Source: UBA5216 sp963924885
GTDB lineage: Bacteria > Pseudomonadota > Gammaproteobacteria > Burkholderiales > SG8-41
Assembly (NCBI GenBank): GCA_963924885.1
Contig: CAWUUY010000107.1
Coordinates: 10,733 to 74,732 of the forward strand
Direction: 5' to 3'
DNA length: 64,000 bases
Below the pieces are notes generated by a model. The model saw nothing but the letters and a program-made list of their open reading frames with translations, had not been told where the DNA came from and did no database searches. The translations under genes were made by a program, and so were the position numbers. Positions 44,814-52,614 of the stretch are shown here, one piece after another. Every line of letters starts with the position of its first letter. Position 1 is the first letter of the stretch.

Positions 44814-45962
44814 ATGACTCAGCCCGATTTCAGCGAACACCGCGTGATGCTGTCGAACAGCGTCACCGGCTTTGCGCGTGGCGTGGACTTCGCGCGCGTG
44901 CGCAAGTTGCGCGATGGCCAAACGGAATGTGACCGCGCGGCGTGGAAGCAAATGGCGGAGCTCGGCTGGCTCGGCGTGCTGGTGCCCGAGCCATATGGCG
45001 GCATGGGCATGACGCTCGCCGACATGGCGATCGTCGCGCAGGGACTGGCGCGCGTGCTGGTGCCGGAGCCGCTGACCGCCGTGGCCGTGATGGCCGCGCG
45101 CGTGCTGGCCGACAGCAATAACCCCGCGCTGAAACAAACACTGCTCGAACGCCTGGTGTCGGGCGACGTGCTGCCCGCCGTGGCGTGGCAGGAAGAAGCC
45201 GGCACGCTCGACGCCGCTAAAATCAAGGCACAGGCCACGCCCTTCGAGGGCGGGTTTCGTGTCAATGGCAGCAAACGGTTTATCGTGGGTGCAACGGATG
45301 CGGATGGTTACATCGTCTCGGCCAATGCACCGCAAGGCATGCAGCTCTTGTGGGTGCCACGCAACGCGGCGGGCGCGGCGATGATTTTCGACACGCTGGC
45401 CGATGGCCGCCAGTCCGGCACGCTGAATTTATTGGACGTGGCCGTGCCCAAAGAAAATGTCATCAACAGCGGAACGGCGGCAGCCGAATCGCTGGCGCGC
45501 GCCATCGATCACACCGCGGCGATTGCCAGTGCGGAATTGTGCGGCATCATGACGCGCTCACTCGACATCACCCTAGAGTATCTAAAAACCCGCGTGCAGT
45601 TCGGCAAGCCCATCGGCAGCTTTCAAGTGCTGCAACACCGCGCGGTAGATTTGTATATCCAACAGGAACTCTCCAGCGCGGTGCTCGCCGATTGTCTGGC
45701 CGTGCTCGACAGCGAGCCAGACACAAAAACCCGCGCCGCCGCCTCCAGCCGCGTCAAGGCGCGCTGCACCGATGCCGCCCTGCTGATTACACGGCAAGCG
45801 ATCCAGATGCACGGCGCGATCGGCTTCACCGAGGATTGCGACGTGGGCCTGTACGTCAAACGTGCGATGACACTCGCCGCGTGGCTGGGCAACGGTACGG
45901 CGCACCGGCGGCGTTATTTCAATTGCGCCAAAACGGAAATCCTCGAAGGAGTCGCGGCATGA
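44814..45962 (+). CDS. Acyl-CoA dehydrogenase, probable non-catalytic or atypical partner subunit
   Basis: The product has 382 residues in the three-domain acyl-CoA dehydrogenase layout: WLGVLVPEPYGGMGMTLADMA near the N-terminus, the beta domain, and QFGKPIGSFQVLQHRAVDLY in the C-terminal helices, ending with AIQMHGAIGFTEDCDVGLYVKRA. The usual C-terminal FAD-contact motif (G-G-S-N/T-x-x-Q) is absent. Adjacent unlike pairs such as this often form heterotetramers with one active site per pair. Substrate unknown. Confidence 0.88.
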   Translation: MTQPDFSEHRVMLSNSVTGFARGVDFARVRKLRDGQTECDRAAWKQMAELGWLGVLVPEPYGGMGMTLADMAIVAQGLARVLVPEPLTAVAVMAARVLADSNNPALKQTLLERLVSGDVLPAVAWQEEAGTLDAAKIKAQATPFEGGFRVNGSKRFIVGATDADGYIVSANAPQGMQLLWVPRNAAGAAMIFDTLADGRQSGTLNLLDVAVPKENVINSGTAAAESLARAIDHTAAIASAELCGIMTRSLDITLEYLKTRVQFGKPIGSFQVLQHRAVDLYIQQELSSAVLADCLAVLDSEPDTKTRAAASSRVKARCTDAALLITRQAIQMHGAIGFTEDCDVGLYVKRAMTLAAWLGNGTAHRRRYFNCAKTEILEGVAA

Positions 45963-47116
45963 ACCCCTTCAACGCCTTTAATACCATGGCGGATGACGCG
46001 TTTCGCGCCGAGGCGCGCGCGTTTTTCGAGAACGACTATCCGGCGGAACTGCGCTTCATGCCGCGTCGCCTGACCTGGGCGGAGAGCAAGCCGTGGTGGC
46101 TGACACTCTCTAAAAAAGGCTGGCTCGCGCCCAACTGGCCATTGGAGCACGGCGGCATGGGGCTCGACCCCGCCAAGCTGATTATCTACTGGGAAGAAAC
46201 CGAACGTGCCGGCATCGGCCGCATGCCCGATCAGGGTGTGACCATGGTGGGGCCGACGCTGATCCGCTTTGGCAACGAAGCGCAGCGCGCGCAGTATCTG
46301 CCGAAGATACTCGCCGGTGACAACGTGTGGTGTCAGGGCTATTCGGAACCCAACGCCGGCAGCGATCTCGCCAGCCTGCGCACCGAGGCCGTGCTCGATG
46401 GCGACGAATACGTCATCAACGGCAGCAAAATCTGGACCTCCATGGCGCACCACGCCACGCACATTTACGTGCTGGTGCGCACCGACAAAAACGTCAAGCA
46501 GCAGCGCGGCATCAGCTTCCTGCTGGTCGACATGAAAACACCGGGCATCACCCTGCGCCCGATCCGCAACATCGCCGGCAGCGAGGAATTCTGCCAGGTG
46601 TTTTTCGACAACGTGCGCACGCACAAAGACAACCTCATCGGCAAACTGAACGAAGGCTGGACCATCGCCAAGGGTCTGCTCACGTTTGAACGATTAAACA
46701 TCGGCAGCCCGCGCCGCCCTTTGCAGGCGTTCGAGCAGCTCGATCCGCTAGCGCGCGCGCAAGGGCTGTTCAACGACCAGGGTTTTGTTGATCGCTATAC
46801 GCAATTAAAAATGGATCTGAACGACCTGGGTTCGCTCTACCAGCGCTACGTCGATAAAGCACGGCGCGGCGAGGCGCTGGGCCCGGACATCTCCATGCTC
46901 AAAGTGTTCGCGATGGACACCTATCAAAAACTCGCCGAACTGCTGCTGGAAGCCGGCGCCGAATACGGCGCATTTGCAGGCGAAGTAACCCTCGGCGGCG
47001 ACACCGTGGATTTGATGTCACAGTTCTACACCTCGCGCCCCGGCACCATCTACGGCGGCTCGAACGAGATACAGCGCAATATTTTGTCGAAATACGTACT
47101 TCAATTGCCGTCCTAA
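45959..47116 (+). CDS. Acyl-CoA dehydrogenase, probable catalytic subunit
   Basis: The start at ATG 45959 overlaps the previous stop by 4 bases and gives 385 residues; a much longer open frame back to 45350 is out of frame with the first dehydrogenase and is rejected. Visible motifs are WCQGYSEPNAGSDLASLRTEA for the flavin region, INGSKIWTSMAHHATHI and the C-terminal YGGSNEIQRNI. With the upstream gene it likely forms a two-subunit enzyme acting on an unusual CoA thioester (steroid, terpene or aromatic-derived). Confidence 0.9.
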   Translation: MNPFNAFNTMADDAFRAEARAFFENDYPAELRFMPRRLTWAESKPWWLTLSKKGWLAPNWPLEHGGMGLDPAKLIIYWEETERAGIGRMPDQGVTMVGPTLIRFGNEAQRAQYLPKILAGDNVWCQGYSEPNAGSDLASLRTEAVLDGDEYVINGSKIWTSMAHHATHIYVLVRTDKNVKQQRGISFLLVDMKTPGITLRPIRNIAGSEEFCQVFFDNVRTHKDNLIGKLNEGWTIAKGLLTFERLNIGSPRRPLQAFEQLDPLARAQGLFNDQGFVDRYTQLKMDLNDLGSLYQRYVDKARRGEALGPDISMLKVFAMDTYQKLAELLLEAGAEYGAFAGEVTLGGDTVDLMSQFYTSRPGTIYGGSNEIQRNILSKYVLQLPS

Positions 47117-47135
47117 CCAGCGCATCAGCGCCTGC

Positions 47136-47170
47136 CCCTTGCCCCTCTCCCCTCGGGAGAGGGGCAAGGG
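47136..47170. terminator. 16-bp perfect stem-loop between the acyl-CoA dehydrogenase and ridA genes
   Basis: CCCTTGCCCCTCTCCC (47136-47151) pairs with GGGAGAGGGGCAAGGG (47155-47170) across a three-base loop. It lies 19 bases past the dehydrogenase stop. No T-run follows, so it may be a REP-like dispersed element that also stops or protects transcripts; similar CCCTCTCCC/GGGAGAGGG elements are common between betaproteobacterial genes. Confidence 0.7.
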
Positions 47171-47206
47171 ATGAGGGAAGCTGCTTCACCACCGTGAAAG
47201 AGAATC

Positions 47207-47587
47207 ATGCCCAGAAAAATCATCCACACCGACCACGCCCCAAAAGCCATCGGCACCTACTCCCAGGCCGTGCGCATCGACAACACAGTCTACTGCTCCG
47301 GCCAGATCGGCCTTGACCCTAAAACCATGCAAATGGTCGAGGGCATCGACGCGCAAATCCGTCGCGTGTACGACAACCTCAAGGCTGTGGCCGAAGCGGC
47401 GGGCGGCAGTCTCAATGACGCCGTGCGCTTCACCGTGTATCTCACCGACCTGAAGCACTTCGCCAAAGTGAACGAGATCATGACGACGTATCTGACCGAA
47501 CCTTACCCCGCGCGCGCGGCGGTGGGCGTGGCGAGCCTGCCGCGCGATGCGCTGGTGGAGATTGATGCTGTTTTGTGTCTGGAGTAA
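47207..47587 (+). CDS. ridA: RidA family enamine/imine deaminase
   Basis: The product has 126 residues of the YjgF/RidA family: KAIGTYSQAVRIDNTVYCSGQIGLDP near the start, and the C-terminal YPARAAVGVASLPRDALVEIDAVLCLE with the Arg that holds the substrate carboxylate and the Glu near the end. It hydrolyses reactive 2-aminoacrylate-type imines. It begins behind the 16-bp stem-loop and ends 3 bases before recG. Confidence 0.92.
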   Translation: MPRKIIHTDHAPKAIGTYSQAVRIDNTVYCSGQIGLDPKTMQMVEGIDAQIRRVYDNLKAVAEAAGGSLNDAVRFTVYLTDLKHFAKVNEIMTTYLTEPYPARAAVGVASLPRDALVEIDAVLCLE

Positions 47588-47590
47588 GGC

Positions 47591-49789
47591 GTGAAGTGTG
47601 AGGCGAAACCCCCGGCGGCACCGGCGAACGCCCCACGCCTCGCGCCCCACGCGTCACTCGCCGGATTAAGCAAAGGCACCCTCGATAAACTCGCCAAGCT
47701 CGACATCGCCAGCAAGTTCGATCTGGTGCTGCACCTGCCGCTGCGTTACGACGACGAAACGCATTTGTATCCGGTGAAGGATGCGCCCGCTGGACGCGAG
47801 GTGTTGATCGAGGCCGTGGTGACGGAATGCGACATCAAGTACCGCCCGCGCCGCCAGTTGGTGTGTCATCTCGAAGACGGCAGCGGCACGGTGCTGCTGC
47901 GGTTTTTCAGTTTCTATGGCAGCCAGGTCAAGCATTTCACAGCGGGTGCGCGTATTCGCGCCTTTGGTGAAATTCGCCACGGGTTTTTCGGCGAGGAGAT
48001 GGTGCATCCGCGTTACCGTGTGGTGGAGGCCGGCACGCCAGTGGCCGAATCGCTGACGCCGGTGTATCCCGCCACCGCCGGCATGGGACAGGACACGCTG
48101 CGCAAACTGATCGCGCGCGCGCTGGCCTCCGAAAAACTCGACGACACGCTGCCTGCCCCGCTGCTTAAAAAGCACCGGTTGCCGGCGTTTCGCGAGGCGG
48201 TGCGTTTGCTGCATAACCCGCCGCCGGATATCTTGCAGGACGATCTGCAAACGCGCGACCATCCCGCGTGGCGGCGGGTGAAGTTTGACGAGTTGCTGGC
48301 GCAGCAGTTGTCGATGCGCATCCATCAGCAACGCCGGCGCGGCGTGGGCGCACCGGCGTTGCGTGCGAAAGGTGCGCTGGTCAGCCGTTTGCTGAAAGAC
48401 CTGCCGTTTCAATTGACGCAGGCGCAGCAGCGTTCCACCTCGCAGATCCGCGAAGACCTGATGAAACAGCATCCGATGCAGCGCTTGTTGCAGGGCGATG
48501 TGGGCAGCGGCAAAACCGTGGTGGCCGCGATTGCCGCCTTGCAGTGCGTGGAAAATAAGTTTCAGGTGGCGCTGATGGCGCCGACGGAAATTTTGGCCGA
48601 GCAGCACTACCGCAAGTTTTCCAGTTGGCTGGCACCGCTGGGCATCGAGGTGGCGTGGCTCTCCGGCAGCACTAAAAAAAGTGATAAAAAAAATATACTT
48701 GCAAAAATAGCGGCGGGTGAAACACCGGTGGTGGTGGGCACCCACGCGCTGTTTGAAGACGACGTGGTGTTCAACAACCTGGGGCTGGCGATCATCGACG
48801 AGCAGCATCGCTTCGGCGTGCGCCAGCGGCTCGCGCTGCGCTTGAAGGGCACGCAAGCCGCCTTGGGGAATGGTGTGGGTAAAGCGGCGGATCAAGCCCA
48901 GCCGCACCAATTGATGATGAGCGCCACGCCAATCCCGCGCACGCTGGCGATGAGCTACTACGCCGATCTGGACGTATCAGTGATCGATGAACTGCCGCCG
49001 GGCCGCACGCCCGTCACCACCAAGCTCGTGTCCGACACGCGCCGCGACGAAGTGATCGAGCGCGTGCGCGATGCCTGCGCGCGCGGCAGTCAGGCGTATT
49101 GGGTGTGCCCTCTGGTCGAAGAAATTGAAGCCGAGGCAGAGCCGGCGGACGGCAAACCCGCGAAGCCCTCGCGCAAGCCGGGGCGCGCCGGCCTCGAAGC
49201 GCTGCAACTCAAAGCCGCGATGGAAACGTACGAAACCCTCAGCGCCGCCTTCCCCGATCTCAAAGTCGGCCTCGCACACGGGCGTCTCAAAAGCGAAGAA
49301 AAATCCGCCGTGATGGCAGCCTTCCAGCGCAACGAGGTGCAACTGCTGGTGGCCACCACCGTCATCGAAGTGGGCGTCGATGTGCCCAACGCTTCGCTGA
49401 TGGTGATCGAAAACGCCGAGCGTATGGGCCTGTCGCAACTGCACCAACTGCGCGGGCGCGTCGGGCGTGGCGCGGCGCAAAGCGCGTGTATTCTGCTCTA
49501 CCGCACGCCGCTGTCGCCGATGGCACGCGAACGGCTAAAAATTATTTTTGAAAACACCGACGGCTTCGAAATCGCCCGCCACGATCTGCGCATGCGCGGC
49601 CCCGGCGAACTCCTCGGCGCGCGGCAAAGCGGCGTGCCGCTGCTGCGATTTGCTGATTTATCGGCGGATGTGGATTTACTCGACGCCGCGCGCGATGCGG
49701 CGGCGGTGCTATTAACTGAAAACCCGACTGCGGCACAGGAGCATCTGGATCGATGGCTCTCCGGGCGTGGGGAGTTTCTCAAGGTTTGA
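47591..49789 (+). CDS. recG: ATP-dependent DNA helicase RecG
   Basis: The product has 732 residues, from GTG 47591. An N-terminal wedge domain (about 20-190) is followed by superfamily-2 motifs: QGDVGSGKTVVAAIAAL (I), APTEILAEQH (Ia), IIDEQHRFGV (II), MMSATPIPRTLAMS (III), ATTVIEVGVDVPNA (V) and QLRGRVGRG (VI). It remodels stalled replication forks and branched DNA. Codons for residues about 358-370 (STKKSDKKNILAKI) form a conspicuous AT-rich patch (48665-48715). Confidence 0.97.
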   Translation: MKCEAKPPAAPANAPRLAPHASLAGLSKGTLDKLAKLDIASKFDLVLHLPLRYDDETHLYPVKDAPAGREVLIEAVVTECDIKYRPRRQLVCHLEDGSGTVLLRFFSFYGSQVKHFTAGARIRAFGEIRHGFFGEEMVHPRYRVVEAGTPVAESLTPVYPATAGMGQDTLRKLIARALASEKLDDTLPAPLLKKHRLPAFREAVRLLHNPPPDILQDDLQTRDHPAWRRVKFDELLAQQLSMRIHQQRRRGVGAPALRAKGALVSRLLKDLPFQLTQAQQRSTSQIREDLMKQHPMQRLLQGDVGSGKTVVAAIAALQCVENKFQVALMAPTEILAEQHYRKFSSWLAPLGIEVAWLSGSTKKSDKKNILAKIAAGETPVVVGTHALFEDDVVFNNLGLAIIDEQHRFGVRQRLALRLKGTQAALGNGVGKAADQAQPHQLMMSATPIPRTLAMSYYADLDVSVIDELPPGRTPVTTKLVSDTRRDEVIERVRDACARGSQAYWVCPLVEEIEAEAEPADGKPAKPSRKPGRAGLEALQLKAAMETYETLSAAFPDLKVGLAHGRLKSEEKSAVMAAFQRNEVQLLVATTVIEVGVDVPNASLMVIENAERMGLSQLHQLRGRVGRGAAQSACILLYRTPLSPMARERLKIIFENTDGFEIARHDLRMRGPGELLGARQSGVPLLRFADLSADVDLLDAARDAAAVLLTENPTAAQEHLDRWLSGRGEFLKV

Positions 49790-49822
49790 GGTTTTGAAAA
49801 AACGCCGTAGAGGAAATTATTG

Positions 49823-49852
49823 GTAGGTTGGGCAAAGCACAGCGTGCCCACC
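49823..49852 (+). repeat. GTAGGTTGGGC-type repeat, copy 1
   Basis: GTAGGTTGGGC begins an imperfect hairpin ending GTGCCCACC. Related copies occur at 50957-50985 and inverted at 51079-51106. They frame the cassette gene between recG and ubiC. Confidence 0.6.
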
Positions 49853-49871
49853 CTGCGCTCGCTTCTTTGCC

Positions 49872-49933
49872 GCCCAACAGGTTCAGCCGCGGGCCCGCGA
49901 AGCGGGACCGTCGGCTGGAACCTGTTGTTAGGC
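49872..49933 (-). mobile_element. Integron-type attC recombination site
   Basis: Outer cores on the minus strand read GCCTAAC (49933-49927, fits RYYYAAC) and GTTGGGC (49878-49872, fits GTTRRRY). Between them lie paired arms, CAGGTTCCAGCCG and CGGCTGAACCTG on the minus strand, which match except for one unpaired base, as in real attC hairpins. The middle has a further GCCCGC/GCGGGA pairing. The total is 62 bases. The upstream gene's stop codon TAA overlaps the first core, as usual for gene cassettes. Confidence 0.85.
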
Positions 49934-50662
49934 GACGACTCGCCACATGCAGGCAATGCGGTATCTCTGGCAAACGTCATCGACCGCCTTTGTGATTGCT
50001 CCCCATACATTGGGTCTCGAGAAACTCCCGACTGATGGATGCCCGATGGCAACTACAGGAACGGCTGTGCTGAGGCTCTTTATGCGAAGCTCTCGTGCCG
50101 GGAATGCTCTGACCATTGTTCCTCGATGCTCCGCCCGAACTTCATCTGCAATGGGAATGCCCTCGCTCCATGTGGTGTAACCGTGAAGCGAGGCAAAGAT
50201 CTCCGGCTTCATAGTCTCCAAGAGGATCATGCGCGGACTCACGTGCTCAATGATCTGCCCCAACCAGGGCTTGCTTTCCTTCATGCCCGTCAGTAGTGAC
50301 ATGCCATGAATCTCCTTAAAATCGCTTTCACGGGCAGAGCGGCGAAATGCCAGGTTGGTTTTTGGGATTCGCCGAATCTGTTCTGAGCCAGACCGCAGCA
50401 CATGTTGCAAGAACGGAAGCATCATGCGTTGAATTGTGTAGGAGCAATCCACGGAGTCGTGCTCGTAATTCTTAAAGAACGAAGCGGATGCTGACTTCAG
50501 GGACTCAGGCTGATCGGGATCCCCGACTGGATTAGCCCCAAGAATGAGCAAAGGCGCCGGGTCAATGCGACTGTAGAATATCTTGCATAGACGCGCGTCG
50601 GACAGGCCGGTGTGTGCCCGGTACTCTGAATCGATTGCCCGCATTAGCTCGACCGTATCCAT
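49928..50662 (-). CDS. Uracil-DNA-glycosylase-like protein in an integron-type gene cassette
   Basis: The product is 244 residues, no signal peptide. The segment PLLILGANPVGDPD (about 37-50), TNLAFRRSARE in the middle and VVAIGHPSVGSF (about 203-214) are placed like the motifs of the uracil-DNA glycosylase superfamily, whose members bind and cut out damaged bases. The catalytic set is not standard, so this is a fold suggestion only. The stop codon falls within the attC site. Sequence is less GC-rich than recG and ubiC on either side. I do not recognise a named family. Confidence 0.6.
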   Translation of the reverse strand: MDTVELMRAIDSEYRAHTGLSDARLCKIFYSRIDPAPLLILGANPVGDPDQPESLKSASASFFKNYEHDSVDCSYTIQRMMLPFLQHVLRSGSEQIRRIPKTNLAFRRSARESDFKEIHGMSLLTGMKESKPWLGQIIEHVSPRMILLETMKPEIFASLHGYTTWSEGIPIADEVRAEHRGTMVRAFPARELRIKSLSTAVPVVAIGHPSVGSFSRPNVWGAITKAVDDVCQRYRIACMWRVVA

Positions 50663-51185
50663 CTGCCTATGAACACCCTCCGCTTTTCGTCGCCCGACTT
50701 TGATATGGGGCGACAGTTTTGCGCCCTAACTCGGCACGCTGTCCGGTTAACTTAGCGCCAAAACGTTCAGAAAAATTTTTATTAAACAATGTCTTAAAGC
50801 TGGCGTTGTAAGGTTTCATACAGCATTAAATTCCCACGAAAAGCGGCGCGGTCAAATGGCCGAGATTTTGCCCCTGTTCCTGCAAAACAAGACCCATTCG
50901 CTCATCAGCAATAATACGCGTAAACGGCTATTGCCGGATTTCGCGGGCACCAGCTCGTAGGTTGGGCTGACGCAAGAAGCCCAACGTTGCGGCGACACCG
51001 CATGAAACGACACGTTGCCGATCGGTGGAAACGGCATGCGCGCAGTGTTGTTGCGGTGCGTGCCACCACAGGGCTTGTGTTGGGCTTCCTGCGCGAGCCC
51101 AACCTAAACGCGCTTTACAAACCACCACCCCGCCCGCAAACCCCTTTCTGCGATAATCCCGGCAAAACAATAACCCCGGATCGAA
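50663..51185. other. Gene-free interval between the cassette gene and ubiC
   Basis: This interval holds a GTCGCCC/GGGCGAC inverted pair (50689-50714), a GTTAGGG boundary-like string on the minus strand (50730-50724), an AT-rich patch (50770-50800) and two inverted GTTGGGCT elements (50957-50985; 51079-51106). Open frames here cross repeats and have no protein features, so I call none. Confidence 0.6.
50957..51106. repeat. Pair of inverted GTAGGTTGGGC elements, about 150 bp overall (MITE-like)
   Basis: The left element GTAGGTTGGGCT...AGCCCAAC (50957-50985) and the right element, its inverted relative GTTGGGCT...AGCCCAACCTA (51079-51106), each form a small hairpin and together behave as terminal inverted repeats around about 93 bases. 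No coding potential is evident inside. Confidence 0.65.
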
Positions 51186-51728
51186 GTGACACCAGCAACA
51201 ACTCGCATGCCCCGCGACAAGCTCTGGCGGCTCGCGCCCAGCGCGGCAGGGGTTTATCAGCAGTGGCTTACGGATCGCGGATCGCTCACGCAGCGCATCG
51301 AGGCGCGTTCGCCGGGTATGAAAGTCAAAGTGCTGTTTCAAGGCCGCCGCCGTTTGCATCGCGACGAGCGGTTTCTGGCGCGTGGCGGCAGTGGACTGGC
51401 GCTGACGCGTGACGTGCTGCTGTACTGCGGCAACCAGCCCGTGGCTTACGCGCATAGCGTGCTGGCGCCGGGCGACCGTGGCGCGGGCTGGCGGCTGATG
51501 CAGGGCATGGGGTCGCGCCCGCTGGGCGCTGCGCTGTTTACCGATCCGCGTATCCGGCGGCTGATGCTGCGCCAGCGCAAATTGGGCCGCGGCCACGAGC
51601 TATACCGGCATGCTGCGCGCATCGTAAAATTCAACGGTACGCCGTGGGCGCGGCGCTCGCTCTTCGTGGCCGGCAATTCGCCTATACTAGTCACCGAAGT
51701 GTTCCTGCCGGGGGTGATAACGCTGTGA
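51186..51728 (+). CDS. ubiC: Chorismate pyruvate-lyase (chorismate lyase)
   Basis: The product has 180 residues from GTG 51186, chosen for its GGA ribosome site; ATG 51207 is an alternative. Family signals are WLTDRGSLTQRIEA, RDVLLYCGNQPVAYAHSVL, PLGAALFTDPRI and the C-terminal WARRSLFVAGNSPILVTEVFLP. It releases 4-hydroxybenzoate from chorismate, the first step to the ubiquinone ring. Its stop overlaps the ubiA start. Confidence 0.94.
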   Translation: MTPATTRMPRDKLWRLAPSAAGVYQQWLTDRGSLTQRIEARSPGMKVKVLFQGRRRLHRDERFLARGGSGLALTRDVLLYCGNQPVAYAHSVLAPGDRGAGWRLMQGMGSRPLGAALFTDPRIRRLMLRQRKLGRGHELYRHAARIVKFNGTPWARRSLFVAGNSPILVTEVFLPGVITL

Positions 51729-52600
51729 CGCTGACGGAAAAACTAAACGCTTACGAAAAACTGATGCGGCTCGACAAGCCCATCGGCATTCTGCTGCTGC
51801 TGTGGCCGGCGTTGTGGGCGCTGTGGTTCGCTGCACCGCGCGTGCAGCGCCTGGATATCCTGCTGATTTTTGTGCTGGGCACCGTTCTCATGCGCTCGGC
51901 TGGGTGCGTGATTAACGACTACGCCGACCGCGACATCGATCCCCACGTCAAGCGCACCAAGTATCGCCCGCTCGCCACCGGGCTGGTGAGCCCGAAAGAG
52001 GCGTTGGTGATCGCTGCGGTGTTGCTGCTGTTGTCGTTCATACTGGTGTTGTTTCTCAATAAACTCACCATCGCATTGTCGGTGGTGGCGCTGGTGGTGG
52101 CGGCGTCGTACCCGTATTCGAAGCGGTTTTTTCCGTTGCCGCAGGCGTGGCTGGGCATCGCTTTCGGCATGTCGATCCTGATGGCGTTTACCGCCTATCG
52201 CAACAATCTGCCGCTGATTGCGTGGTGGTTGTTCGCGGCCAATATTTTTTGGGCTATCGCCTACGACACCGAGTACGCGATGGTGGACCGCGACGACGAT
52301 ATGCGGCTTAACATCAAGTCGTCGGCGCTGTTGTTCGGCGTGTTTGACGTGGCGGCGGTGATGGCGTGCCATGGCCTGTTCATTGCCATCATGGCCGGCA
52401 TCGGGCTGTGGACGAAGCTCGGCGTCGCTTATTACGTGGGGCTGGCGCTAGCGTGCGGCATGATCCTGCACCAGTATCAGCTTATCAAGACCCGCGACCG
52501 CGACAAGTGCTTCGAAGCGTTCCGCAACAACAATTGGGCGGGCATGGCGATTTTTGCCGGCCTCGCGCTCGATATGTATCACCGCATTCGTATTTTTTGA
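51725..52600 (+). CDS. ubiA: 4-Hydroxybenzoate polyprenyltransferase
   Basis: The start at GTG 51725 (overlapping the ubiC stop, GTGA) gives 291 residues. An eight-or-nine-helix membrane enzyme with RSAGCVINDYADRDIDPHVKRT, the first Asp-rich site, and YDTEYAMVDRDDDMRLNIKS, the second. It attaches the polyprenyl tail to 4-hydroxybenzoate. The ubiC-ubiA pair is translationally coupled; UbiD acts next and is encoded 2.8 kb downstream. Confidence 0.96.
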   Translation: MTLTEKLNAYEKLMRLDKPIGILLLLWPALWALWFAAPRVQRLDILLIFVLGTVLMRSAGCVINDYADRDIDPHVKRTKYRPLATGLVSPKEALVIAAVLLLLSFILVLFLNKLTIALSVVALVVAASYPYSKRFFPLPQAWLGIAFGMSILMAFTAYRNNLPLIAWWLFAANIFWAIAYDTEYAMVDRDDDMRLNIKSSALLFGVFDVAAVMACHGLFIAIMAGIGLWTKLGVAYYVGLALACGMILHQYQLIKTRDRDKCFEAFRNNNWAGMAIFAGLALDMYHRIRIF

Positions 52601-52614
52601 AAGAAGGGTTACTC

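Noticed and set aside
45350..45958. N-terminal extension of the second acyl-CoA dehydrogenase
   Set aside because: It overlaps the first dehydrogenase in another frame and reads as low-complexity Arg/Gly/His; the family start is at 45959.
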